From assembly GCA_023430315.1 (NCBI GenBank), contig JAEZAW010000143.1:1-64000 (forward strand): a DNA stretch of 64,000 nt. Reading direction: 5' to 3'. The stretch is from Pseudomonadota bacterium. Lineage in GTDB: Bacteria > Pseudomonadota > Alphaproteobacteria > Rhizobiales > Hyphomicrobiaceae. Positions 17,947 to 25,740 of this stretch are shown piece after piece (the first letter of the stretch is position 1; each line of letters opens with the position of its first letter). The notes beneath the pieces are model-generated. The model made no database searches. It saw nothing but the letters and a program-made list of their open reading frames with translations, and had not been told where the DNA came from. The position numbers and the translations under genes were made by a program.

Positions 17947-20343
17947 CTAGCCAGGAGCTCCCGTCGCATCGACGTGAAAGTGCAGGATGCTGGCGGGTGG
18001 CTCGAGGGCGTTGCCATCCAGCAGAATGCCGAGGACCAGCGTGTACTGGCCTGCTGGCAGGCGCCTATCGAGCTCGATTGAGAATTGGCCATCTTCCCCC
18101 CAATGCATCTTATCGACCTTCAGGACCTTGCCGTCCGGACCGACGAGCAGGTAGCGCGAAACGACGAGCAGGCCCTGCAGGCCGCGTGTCGTGGTCCTGA
18201 GCAGCGGCTCTTTGGTCGGCCTGTAGTCGCGCCCGGCTTTCAGGATCAGCTCGGCATCGGCACGAACAGTGATCCGGCCAGCATCGAGCGCGACCTCCGT
18301 GATGGCCGCGCGCGGTGGATTGACGAAGCGATCAAAGGTGCCGAAGCCGAGTGGATAGGTGACCTCGCGGACGGCCTCCAGCACCACCGAGCGCGCGTCC
18401 CATGACTTCAGCCGATAGGGGCCGTTGGCAACGAGCAGGTGGCCGTGCTTTTCGGCAAATGAGCGGAGCGCCCGCCAACGTGTTTGCGCTTCTTCGGGTG
18501 TAACGAGATCCCGCAGCGCCTGGGGGCGATGGCTCGACTGCTCGAACTCGGCGACCAGCGCCTTGAGCTTCGCGCCGAGCGCGGCATCGCGCACGAGATC
18601 CAGCCACGGTACTTGCCGCCGCGCCGCCTCCTCCCGCGAGAAGGCGGCATATCCCCGCGCCACCGCTTCCTCCATCAGCACCATGAGATGCCAGGGCACG
18701 GTGCTCCATGGCGGCGTGAGCGCAGCGAGCTGCGTCTCGTCTCCGGGAGCGCCCTTGAGATAGACCTCCAGCACCGGCGTCGTCAGGACGATCTCCAGAC
18801 CCTCGGCAACTGCGTGCTTGGCGCTCTCCACGTCCACGAGCTTGACCGCCACCAGCCGCTCATCCATGGCGGCAAACAGGGGGCCAAGTCGCGGCTCGCG
18901 GAGTCGATCGGCAGTGCCCGCGTCGGCACCCCAGCGATAGGTGAAGGAAAAGGGGTAGAGGAGGTCGGCTGCCGCCATCTCGGTGCCGTCCTCGAAGGGT
19001 GAGGCGAGCACGCGATAGGTGACTTTCGCTGACGCAACCGTCCCCTCCCCGATCTGTGGGAGCGCGCCGCTGCCCGGCTCCGGACGGACCGCATCGGCGG
19101 GCACCTTGATGCCACCCGATTGGCCAAGCGTGCGCGAGACATCCGCCTGCACGCGGTTCGGCATCCAGCTCGCGTTGAAGGGGAACGGGATCATCGCGGG
19201 ATCGCCGATCGCCGACCACATCAGCCGACCGGTGGTGTCGGTGAAGCCGGTAATCGGATTCCAAGCGGCACCCGCCACATCGCTGACGCCGAGGCGCAAC
19301 TTGCCGTTCCAGGGATAATCCTTGAGCTTCACCGTGCGGATGAAGAGCGGCGAGTTGAGGCCGTCGAGAGAGTCGAAGGCAACATTCTCGACGCCGGCGG
19401 GATAGGCATCATTGAAGTATTCGCGCCGCGGCACGTAGCCCGCCACCGTGCGCGAACACCCGCGGGTGAGGGCAATGATCAGGTCCCGCTCAATATCGGC
19501 GCGCTCGGCGAGACCGCGCACCTCGCCGCGGATCAAGTGCTCGTAGGCGTCAACGGCGACCTCGAGTGCGGCTGCATCGAGGCCTGACGCCAGCAGCAGG
19601 TGCGCCTGGAACCAGCCTTCCTTGAGCCATGGCGGACCCGACCAGTCGCCGGTGAACTGCACGCCCGCCTGAGCGAGCAGGTCATCGACCGACACGGCCT
19701 CCAGAACGATATCGGCCTCCTCCGCGACACGCCCAAATCGTGCCTTGACGATCTTCTCGGCGAGACCTCCTCGCGCGCCGACCTGCGTCTCCACCGCGGA
19801 AAGCGTTCTGCTACCGGTCGCGCTTTTCGCCGCTTCGATCCGGTCGAGATGATTGAAGACATCGGCGTGATAGGGCGTCACGGGATAGGGGTGGAAGACG
19901 AAGCCGGCAGCCGTCTCCGTCCGCAGCGCCGCGAGCAGGTCGCGGGTGGCCGCACAGCGGCTCTCGGCAGTCGCAAAGCGTGTTGCGGCGCTATTTACGT
20001 TCACGACAAGAAAAGTTCCGAGCGCCGTCGCGGACCTCACGTGCTTCGGCGGCAGCTCCGAAAAGGCCGGCGTCGCGCCGACATAGGCGTGCAGCGTCTG
20101 ATCGGCGAGACCTTTGGCAGCTGCCACGGGATCGACGACGTCGATGCGGATCTCATCGGGATAGTAGGACGGGAAGTGCCCGACGGAATGGCCGGCGCCG
20201 CCACGGCCGCCCGCAAAGACCAGCGTCGCCGCGAGGATACAACCAGCCGCGCTCCGCACGCTCCAACCGCGCAAGCCGGCACGCGATGGTGCGCAACATG
20301 CGTGCGTCCGCTTGCCGGCGGCCCTGTCGTCGCCCCACCTCAT
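17947..20343 (-). CDS. Large periplasmic two-domain protein of unknown family, SBP-like
   Basis: A 798-residue protein with a late signal peptide (about residues 24-52). Residues ~55-425 match the 13327-14475 product; residues ~430-798 match the soluble domain of the 10316-12988 product (AADLLYPFSFTYRW, PPWSTVPWHLMVLMEEAV, VPWLDLVRD, GPYRLKSWDARSVVLEA, TYPLGFGTF). The GPYRLKSW region is like the C-terminal lobe of family 5 (oligopeptide/dipeptide) solute-binding proteins. It sits between the TAT-exported binding protein and the LivH-like permease. I infer a periplasmic ligand-handling role; the exact family is unknown to me and may be undescribed. Confidence 0.7.
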   Translation of the reverse strand: MRWGDDRAAGKRTHACCAPSRAGLRGWSVRSAAGCILAATLVFAGGRGGAGHSVGHFPSYYPDEIRIDVVDPVAAAKGLADQTLHAYVGATPAFSELPPKHVRSATALGTFLVVNVNSAATRFATAESRCAATRDLLAALRTETAAGFVFHPYPVTPYHADVFNHLDRIEAAKSATGSRTLSAVETQVGARGGLAEKIVKARFGRVAEEADIVLEAVSVDDLLAQAGVQFTGDWSGPPWLKEGWFQAHLLLASGLDAAALEVAVDAYEHLIRGEVRGLAERADIERDLIIALTRGCSRTVAGYVPRREYFNDAYPAGVENVAFDSLDGLNSPLFIRTVKLKDYPWNGKLRLGVSDVAGAAWNPITGFTDTTGRLMWSAIGDPAMIPFPFNASWMPNRVQADVSRTLGQSGGIKVPADAVRPEPGSGALPQIGEGTVASAKVTYRVLASPFEDGTEMAAADLLYPFSFTYRWGADAGTADRLREPRLGPLFAAMDERLVAVKLVDVESAKHAVAEGLEIVLTTPVLEVYLKGAPGDETQLAALTPPWSTVPWHLMVLMEEAVARGYAAFSREEAARRQVPWLDLVRDAALGAKLKALVAEFEQSSHRPQALRDLVTPEEAQTRWRALRSFAEKHGHLLVANGPYRLKSWDARSVVLEAVREVTYPLGFGTFDRFVNPPRAAITEVALDAGRITVRADAELILKAGRDYRPTKEPLLRTTTRGLQGLLVVSRYLLVGPDGKVLKVDKMHWGEDGQFSIELDRRLPAGQYTLVLGILLDGNALEPPASILHFHVDATGAPG

Positions 20344-20418
20344 GGCTGGAGACTTCCATCCATTCCGGCCGAGACGGCCGCGCGCGAGGCACGGCCGCCT
20401 TCCCGTCCGGGATTGGGC

Positions 20419-21789
20419 TCAGGTGAGCCAGGTGGTCTTCAGCCAGTTGGCCGCCGCCGTCGACTCGCTGTGCCCCTGGCCGGGCTTCGGCCAGTTGGGA
20501 GGCGCGGTGATGTCGCGGATCGGGATCGTGAGGATCGTCGCGGGATCCCAGACGGGGAACTCGTACTTGGGATCATTCTTCGTCATCCCGATCACGGAAT
20601 CCTTGTAGCCCTGATGGTTGTCCGGTCGGATGTATACGTAGCCGGCTGGCGCATCGATCCCCATGCCCTCGAGCATGGCGATGATGGCGTCATCATCCGG
20701 CCAGCCGCCGACGAGCGCATTGGCTTTTTCGACCGCCGCCTTGAGCAGATAGAGCGACGTGTAGGCGCCGTCCGACTCGAAGCTCGGATACTCGTTCCAG
20801 CGCTTGTAATAACGCTCGACGAAGCTGTCATTGATCGGCCAACGCCCCTTGCCCGGGAACGTGAAGAAGTAGTTGGCATGGCAGCCGGCGAGCACACCTT
20901 CCGGATGATCCTTACCGATGGCGTGCGGCTGACCGCCGAAAGCGAGCGTCGTCGCGACCTTCATCTTGTCGAAGAGGCCGTAGCGCAGCGCCTGCTTGTA
21001 GAAGGCCACGTAGTCACCGCCCCACACGCCGCAGATCAGCACGTCCGGCTTGTCGGAGATCAACTTGGTGATGTGCGGCGTGAAGTCGGTCGTGCCGAGC
21101 TTCGGCCATGCCTCCGAGACCGAAGTCGCTCCGGGCACAAGCTTCTGGTAGGCGATCATAAAGTGCTCGTGCACGTTGCGACCGTAGCTGTAGTCGGGCT
21201 GGATCGAGGCGACGCGCTTCGCCTCCGGCCACGCTCTCGCCGCGCCGACGGCCGAGGTGACGCCGTCCGCCGATTGGATGTTGGTCACGCGGAAGACGTA
21301 CTTCGGCTTGGTCACCGCCTTGTCGAACAGGAAGTCGGTGCAGCCGTCGTTGAACATCGTGAGCACACCGAGTTCCTCGGCGACGGGACCAAGCGCCGGT
21401 GTGTTGCCGCTCGAGATGATGCCGGTGAAGAGGTCGATGCCCTCGGAGAGCTTCATGCGGCGAAGCTCTTTGACATTGGCGTCCGTGCCGGCCGCCTCGT
21501 CCGCCATGATGGTCTCGATCTTGCGCCTGCCGAGGAGGCCGCCCTCGGCGTTGATCTCCTCGGCCGCCATCAGGTGGCCTTTCCGGCCGGGCTCGCCGAG
21601 AAGATTGGCGGGGCCGGTGAGGAAGGTGATGTGGCCGGTCTTGAACGGCTTGTCGGGGATGTTGCCCTTGGGCTTGTAGGCCGCCTGGATGGGCCGTGGG
21701 CCGGCGAAGTAGGCGGCAGGTCCGGTTGCCGCCGCAGCGGCACCGACGGTTATTCTATTCAGGAACGATCTGCGATCGATGGGATTCAT
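20419..21789 (-). CDS. ABC transporter substrate-binding protein (branched-chain amino acid/amide type)
   Basis: First gene of the operon; 456 residues. It has a TAT-type signal (DRRSFLNRITVGAAAAATG, residues 5-23) and a type I periplasmic binding fold (GHITFLTGPANLLGEPGRKG, AAEEINAEGGLLGRRKIE, LFTGIISSGNTPALGPVAEELGV). Close family members bind amino acids, amides, urea or aromatic acids; the ligand here cannot be read from sequence. TAT export means it is folded, possibly with cofactor, before export, which is less common for this class. It is separated from the upstream soxA gene by a 355-base regulatory gap. Confidence 0.9.
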   Translation of the reverse strand: MNPIDRRSFLNRITVGAAAAATGPAAYFAGPRPIQAAYKPKGNIPDKPFKTGHITFLTGPANLLGEPGRKGHLMAAEEINAEGGLLGRRKIETIMADEAAGTDANVKELRRMKLSEGIDLFTGIISSGNTPALGPVAEELGVLTMFNDGCTDFLFDKAVTKPKYVFRVTNIQSADGVTSAVGAARAWPEAKRVASIQPDYSYGRNVHEHFMIAYQKLVPGATSVSEAWPKLGTTDFTPHITKLISDKPDVLICGVWGGDYVAFYKQALRYGLFDKMKVATTLAFGGQPHAIGKDHPEGVLAGCHANYFFTFPGKGRWPINDSFVERYYKRWNEYPSFESDGAYTSLYLLKAAVEKANALVGGWPDDDAIIAMLEGMGIDAPAGYVYIRPDNHQGYKDSVIGMTKNDPKYEFPVWDPATILTIPIRDITAPPNWPKPGQGHSESTAAANWLKTTWLT

Positions 21790-22144
21790 AGGGATACCTC
21801 CCTGGTGTTCAACTCAAGCGCGTCTCCATGCTATTTTTTTGTTGCGTGTGCCCTGGCGGCCTTCTGACACCAGCAAGCTAGCACGCCAGATTGAGGTCGA
21901 CCATCCTCGCGCCGTTCCAGCATCGGCGGTGGGGGGTGGCGAAGCTCGAAGCTCGATCACGCGGTCCATGCTCGCTGCGATGCACACAAACGTTGTCACG
22001 CACCGGCGTCCTGCTGCGATGCATTGCATCGACGAGAGCTAGAGAAAGTCGAATAGAGTAGGCGCCCGTCGCCCTAGAACGATCGCTTCGAATGCCGGGC
22101 TTGAGCGTACCTGGCCCGGCACTGCGCGCTCGTTCGATTGTCGG
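21790..22144. promoter_or_regulatory. Regulatory gap upstream of the ABC operon
   Basis: No gene is supported in these 355 bases. They contain a perfect palindrome CGATGCATTGCATCG (22017-22031) and a direct repeat of CTGCGATGCA (21975-21984 and 22014-22023, 39 bases apart), the second copy overlapping the palindrome. A transcription factor site for the operon that starts at 21789 is likely. Confidence 0.5.
22093..22121 (-). terminator. Hairpin downstream of soxA
   Basis: TGCCGGGC (22093-22100) pairs perfectly with GCCCGGCA (22114-22121) across a 13-base loop, 24 bases after the soxA stop on the minus strand. The following bases are TTCGAAG, a poor T-tract, so termination may be partial. Confidence 0.5.
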
Positions 22145-22924
22145 TCACGGCCTCACGCCGGGCGTCTCCAGGTTCATGCCCGCAGCCCGTTGGTTGAGAT
22201 AGAGCTCGAGCGCGATAAGTTCCTGGGCGCCGTATTCAAAAGGCTTGGCACGCACGCCGACCATGCAGTTGCGCACGCGACGCTGCAGCGAACCGAGCGA
22301 CTGCCATTCGAGCCGATAAAGCGGATAGCCCGTCGGATGAGCCTGCGTGATCGGACTGCCGCCGAGACGCCCGTTCCAATTATCATTGTGGCAGGACGCG
22401 CACGAGAGATCGAGCTGCCCCCTGCGCCGATCGAATATTTCCTTACCGAGTGCAAGGTGCGGCGCCAGACGTAGATCGTTTGGCGGCAATATCGGCAATC
22501 CGCGAGATTGATTGCCGACGAATGCGGTCAGCGCCAGCAGTTCTGCGCCTTCGCGTCGCAAGGGTTCGGTTCCCTGATGTTCCTGCCGACAGGCATTGAT
22601 CCGCCCGGCAAGATCAGTGGGGCTGCCCGCGCGTTCATCATATGCAGGATATCGTGCTGCCACGCCGCGCATGCTTGCCGTCGCGTCACCGTGACAAGAG
22701 GCACAGCTTTTCGCGGCCTTACCTGCTGGGGAGTTCCAGAGAGCGCTTCCTTCGAGCACGCTGAGCATGCCTGGATTGCTCGTGTCATCGGCCTGCATCG
22801 CGCGTGTCGCTTCGGACATGAACGCACTGCCCGACTGCCTCTGCTCCGCGGGGATCTCGGCTGCGCGGGCAGAGCCGATCAGCACACATAATAGTGCAGC
22901 AGCGCTGAAGCCTGCGCTGCGCAT
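22145..22924 (-). CDS. soxA: SoxA, sulfur-oxidation c-type cytochrome
   Basis: The 259-residue protein has a signal peptide (1-21) and two haem c sites, CASCH at 74-78 and CASCH at 175-179. Cys 112 and Cys 220 (RRVRNCMVG) are at the positions of extra ligands; in the family the second-haem Cys is the modified catalytic ligand. With SoxX it forms the periplasmic enzyme that joins thiosulfate to the SoxYZ carrier. It is last in soxXYZA and overlaps soxZ by one base. Confidence 0.93.
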   Translation of the reverse strand: MRSAGFSAAALLCVLIGSARAAEIPAEQRQSGSAFMSEATRAMQADDTSNPGMLSVLEGSALWNSPAGKAAKSCASCHGDATASMRGVAARYPAYDERAGSPTDLAGRINACRQEHQGTEPLRREGAELLALTAFVGNQSRGLPILPPNDLRLAPHLALGKEIFDRRRGQLDLSCASCHNDNWNGRLGGSPITQAHPTGYPLYRLEWQSLGSLQRRVRNCMVGVRAKPFEYGAQELIALELYLNQRAAGMNLETPGVRP

Positions 22925-23247
22925 CAGCTCACCGTTATCTCGGCCGTCGCGACTTGCGTGGCGCCCGCATCGTCGGTCCAGGTGAAGGCGATGACCCCGC
23001 TCTGGACTGCAACGGTATAGAACGAGACGAACGGATTGGCCGATACCGCGGGAAACAGCTCTGCTGAGAAGACCTCCACTCCCTCGTAGGTACAGGTCAG
23101 GCGGTTGATGATGTCGCGCGGGATCATCTCGCCGTTCACGCCCTGCCGGTGTCCCGTCTCCATGCGATGGGAGATCATGGCGCGAAGCTCGATGACTTCA
23201 CCCTTCTTCGCCGTCTTCGGCACATGAATGAGTGCGCGGGCGGCCAT
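22924..23247 (-). CDS. soxZ: SoxZ, carrier complex subunit
   Basis: A 107-residue SoxZ with the typical opening ARALIHVPKTAKKGEVIELRA, the HRMETG block and C-terminal immunoglobulin-like segment (ANPFVSFYTVA, FTWTDDAG). It has no signal peptide; in the family SoxZ is carried out of the cell bound to TAT-exported SoxY. A GAGGAG ribosome site sits inside the end of soxY just before its ATG. Confidence 0.95.
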   Translation of the reverse strand: MAARALIHVPKTAKKGEVIELRAMISHRMETGHRQGVNGEMIPRDIINRLTCTYEGVEVFSAELFPAVSANPFVSFYTVAVQSGVIAFTWTDDAGATQVATAEITVS

Positions 23248-23248
23248 C

Positions 23249-23701
23249 TCACGTCTCCTCTATACAGGCTGCGAGCGTCACGACGACGCTCGCCCGGTTC
23301 GACCAGAAAGTGCCGTCGGTCAATTCCGCGATCGCAACAACGGTCTGCGATGTCGCGAGGCGAATGCGTGTTGCTACGCGGGCGCGGCCTGCTCTCGGGC
23401 CGAGGTTGAAGACGATGACGTCGGCCTGCGGATTATGCTCGTTGAAGATCGCGATACGCCGGACGTGATCGCTCGCCGTCATCGGGCTTTCGACATCCAC
23501 GGCTACGCTCACCGCATTTCCGTTCTCGAGAAGCGGCGGGATATCGAGCTTCACGCGGCCGTCGTTGATCGGCTTACCATCTGAGAAGCCCAAGAGCGCT
23601 TCATCAAGGCTCGGGCGGGCCACGGCAATCCGTGGCAATGACACGATGAGAATTCCTGCCGCGCTGCCGGCAACGAAACTGCGCCGACTGACGCGTGCCA
23701 T
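23249..23701 (-). CDS. soxY: SoxY-like sulfur carrier subunit with atypical C terminus
   Basis: A 150-residue SoxY with a TAT signal (SRRSFVAGSAAGILIV) and the family core (VSVAVDVESPMT, HVRRIAIFNEHNPQADVIVFNLGP). Canonical SoxY ends in a flexible GGCGG(Y) arm whose Cys carries the sulfur substrate. Here the end is VTLAACIEET, so a Cys is present five residues from the end (146) but the glycines are replaced by Ala, Ile and Glu. The reading frame and stop are clear: the TGA overlaps the soxZ start region. Either a variant carrier arm or relaxed function. Confidence 0.85.
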   Translation of the reverse strand: MARVSRRSFVAGSAAGILIVSLPRIAVARPSLDEALLGFSDGKPINDGRVKLDIPPLLENGNAVSVAVDVESPMTASDHVRRIAIFNEHNPQADVIVFNLGPRAGRARVATRIRLATSQTVVAIAELTDGTFWSNRASVVVTLAACIEET

Positions 23702-23705
23702 GGCG

Positions 23706-24146
23706 CTACTCCTTCAGCGTCGCGAGATAGGCTACGATATCCTCGACCTCTCCCGGATCAAGAATGGTTTTCCCGTGCCAAGCCTCGGCAATATCGAGCC
23801 CGTCCGCAATCGTCAGATACGCGGGCATGAGGCTGTCGGGATTGATGGCCTTGATGTTGGCCACGCGGAGCCGGATCTGAGCGGCCGACAGGCGACTACC
23901 TAAGCCCTTCAGATCCGGTGCGATGTTGCCTTGCATGTGTGGCTCCGAGAACGGACCCGCATGGCAAAGCACGCAAAGCGATCGATGTCTGTCCGCCATG
24001 AGCCTGGCGCCGTTCGACACGTCGGCCGCGCGGGCTACCAGAGGTTCCGGGATAGTATCGCCGCGCACTTGGTATGCCGCTGACGATTGTGCTTGAGCCG
24101 AAGCGCTCACCAATCCCATGAGTATGGCGAGTAGAGCGAAGATCAT
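23706..24146 (-). CDS. soxX: SoxX, sulfur-oxidation monohaem cytochrome c
   Basis: A 146-residue protein with a signal peptide (1-20) and one haem c site, CVLCH at 58-62. It shows the SoxX blocks MQGNIAPDLKGLGSRLSAAQIRLRV and the axial Met in DSLMPAYL. It passes electrons from SoxA to small c-type cytochromes. Its start overlaps the flavoprotein stop by 4 bases (ATGA), so sulfide-dehydrogenase and Sox genes are one transcript. Confidence 0.93.
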   Translation of the reverse strand: MIFALLAILMGLVSASAQAQSSAAYQVRGDTIPEPLVARAADVSNGARLMADRHRSLCVLCHAGPFSEPHMQGNIAPDLKGLGSRLSAAQIRLRVANIKAINPDSLMPAYLTIADGLDIAEAWHGKTILDPGEVEDIVAYLATLKE

Positions 24147-25423
24147 CGCACAAACACCTCGCCGGTCATGGCACGATACCAGCTCTCGGCGTAGGCGGCT
24201 TCGGCCGCGCGCGTAGCGGCTGGTGCGTCGAGCGGGCTCGTGCCGCCCGTGCCGTCGACCTCCGCGAGGAGACCGTTCTTAGGCGTGTAGACGCCAGCGA
24301 TGGAAATCGCGTAGTCGGGCGCAACGAGGCTGTAGCAAGTATTGATGAGCTTCGGCGCTGCAGGATTTGCTCCGCGGAGCAACTGCACGATCGCACTCGC
24401 GCAGGTTTTGGCTTGGGCATTTGCCGTGAACGCTGACTTCGGCATTGCGCCACCGATCGCCGCATCGCCGATGATATGGACATTCGGCACGAGACGCGAC
24501 TCGAATGTGACCGGATCAATCGGACACCAGCCGGTCTGGTCCGCAACGCCGATCGCGCTGGCGATCGATCCTGCGCGCTGAGGCGGTATGATATTCGCAA
24601 CATCCGCCCGGTGGCTGCCGAATTCCGTCACCAGTGTCTTGGTCGCGGGATCGATCTCGCGCACGCGCCCGCCTGAAGACAGCGAAATCCATTCGAGGGT
24701 TTCCGGATAGAGCGTCTTCCAGGCGGCAGTGAACAGACGCTGCTTGGAAAACTGATCTTTCGCATCGAGGACAATGAGCTTCGAGCGTGGCTTCCGCGTC
24801 TTCAGATAGTGCGCGATCAGGCTCGCGCGCTCGTAGGGTCCCGGCGGACAGCGGAATGGATTGGCTGGCACTGACATGATGACGACGCCGCCGTCATCCA
24901 TGGCCTCGAGCTGGCGGCGCAGCAGGATCGTCTGTTCGCCGGCCTTCCAGGCGTGCGGCATGGTGCTCGCTGCAGATTCCGAATAGCCGGGAATGGCGTC
25001 CCATCGCAAATCCACGCCCGGCGCGACGACAAGGCGGTCGTAGGCGAACTCCACGCCATCGCGCAGACGCACCCGCCGCGCCTCAGGATCCACGCCGACG
25101 GCAGATTCATGCACGACATCGATGCCGGCCCGACGCAGACCATCATAGCCGAACTGAAGCGTGGAGAGATCACGGAGGCCCGCGACGACGAGATTGCTGA
25201 AGGGACAGGTTGTGTATTGCGTCGATGGCTCGACAAGCGTCACACCAATTGTCGGATCTTCGCGCCGTAGTGCGCGTGCAGCGCTCGCGCCGGCGATGCC
25301 GCCACCGATGACGACGACGCGCGGCGCCACTTTCTGCCCGATGGCGTACGACGTCCCGATGAATGCCGCAGCACCTCCCGCGCCGAGGCTCTGCAATACT
25401 CTTCTACGGTTTGGGTTCTGCAT
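24143..25423 (-). CDS. fccB: Flavocytochrome c sulfide dehydrogenase, flavoprotein subunit
   Basis: The 426-residue protein has a TAT signal (NRRRVLQSLGAGGAAAFIG) and the FAD-binding VVVIGGGIAGASAARAL. Three functional cysteines are present: Cys 73 (YTTCPFSN, position of the covalent FAD link), and Cys 192 (FRCPPGPYERA) and Cys 300 (GWCPIDP), the redox disulfide. It oxidises sulfide in the periplasm and hands electrons to the cytochrome subunit. SoxF is the equivalent name in Sox operons. The start at 25423 precedes the TAT signal; the upstream open frame is a shadow of the cytochrome gene. Confidence 0.92.
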   Translation of the reverse strand: MQNPNRRRVLQSLGAGGAAAFIGTSYAIGQKVAPRVVVIGGGIAGASAARALRREDPTIGVTLVEPSTQYTTCPFSNLVVAGLRDLSTLQFGYDGLRRAGIDVVHESAVGVDPEARRVRLRDGVEFAYDRLVVAPGVDLRWDAIPGYSESAASTMPHAWKAGEQTILLRRQLEAMDDGGVVIMSVPANPFRCPPGPYERASLIAHYLKTRKPRSKLIVLDAKDQFSKQRLFTAAWKTLYPETLEWISLSSGGRVREIDPATKTLVTEFGSHRADVANIIPPQRAGSIASAIGVADQTGWCPIDPVTFESRLVPNVHIIGDAAIGGAMPKSAFTANAQAKTCASAIVQLLRGANPAAPKLINTCYSLVAPDYAISIAGVYTPKNGLLAEVDGTGGTSPLDAPAATRAAEAAYAESWYRAMTGEVFVR

Positions 25424-25733
25424 AAGCGTGTTCCGCCAACCATTCCGATATGGCGCGCGTCTCGTCCTCGGAGAAGCCCTTGGCGATGCGGCCCATGACC
25501 GTCGATGGACGCTCGCCCGAACGAAAGGATTGCATGTCAGCGATGATCGAAGCGGCGGTTCGGCCTTCCAGGCTCGGAACAGCGAGAGTGCCCGCCGCCA
25601 AGGGCGCATGACAGCCGAAGCACGACGTTGCTCCCGCCGGCGCCTCGGAGGATGCCGGCGAGACGCTCATGATCCCGAGCGCCGCACCCAGCAGCAGCGC
25701 GCGACGCTCGGATTTTTGTGCTAAACACAGCAT
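25404..25733 (-). CDS. fccA: Monohaem cytochrome c subunit of sulfide dehydrogenase
   Basis: A 109-residue cytochrome with a signal peptide (about 1-30) and one haem site CFGCH (38-42). It has the FccA-like segment VPSLEGRTAASIIADMQSFRSGERPSTVMGRIAKGF and SEDETRAISEWLA. It lies directly before the flavoprotein gene and overlaps it by 20 bases. FccA of purple sulfur bacteria is dihaem; the short monohaem form matches SoxE-like partners of SoxF. Confidence 0.88.
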   Translation of the reverse strand: MLCLAQKSERRALLLGAALGIMSVSPASSEAPAGATSCFGCHAPLAAGTLAVPSLEGRTAASIIADMQSFRSGERPSTVMGRIAKGFSEDETRAISEWLAEHAYAEPKP

Positions 25734-25740
25734 CGGACAG

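Noticed and set aside
19600..21867. Plus-strand frame of 755 residues opposite the binding-protein and 798-residue genes
   Set aside because: Antisense shadow with low-complexity RRR/DDD composition.
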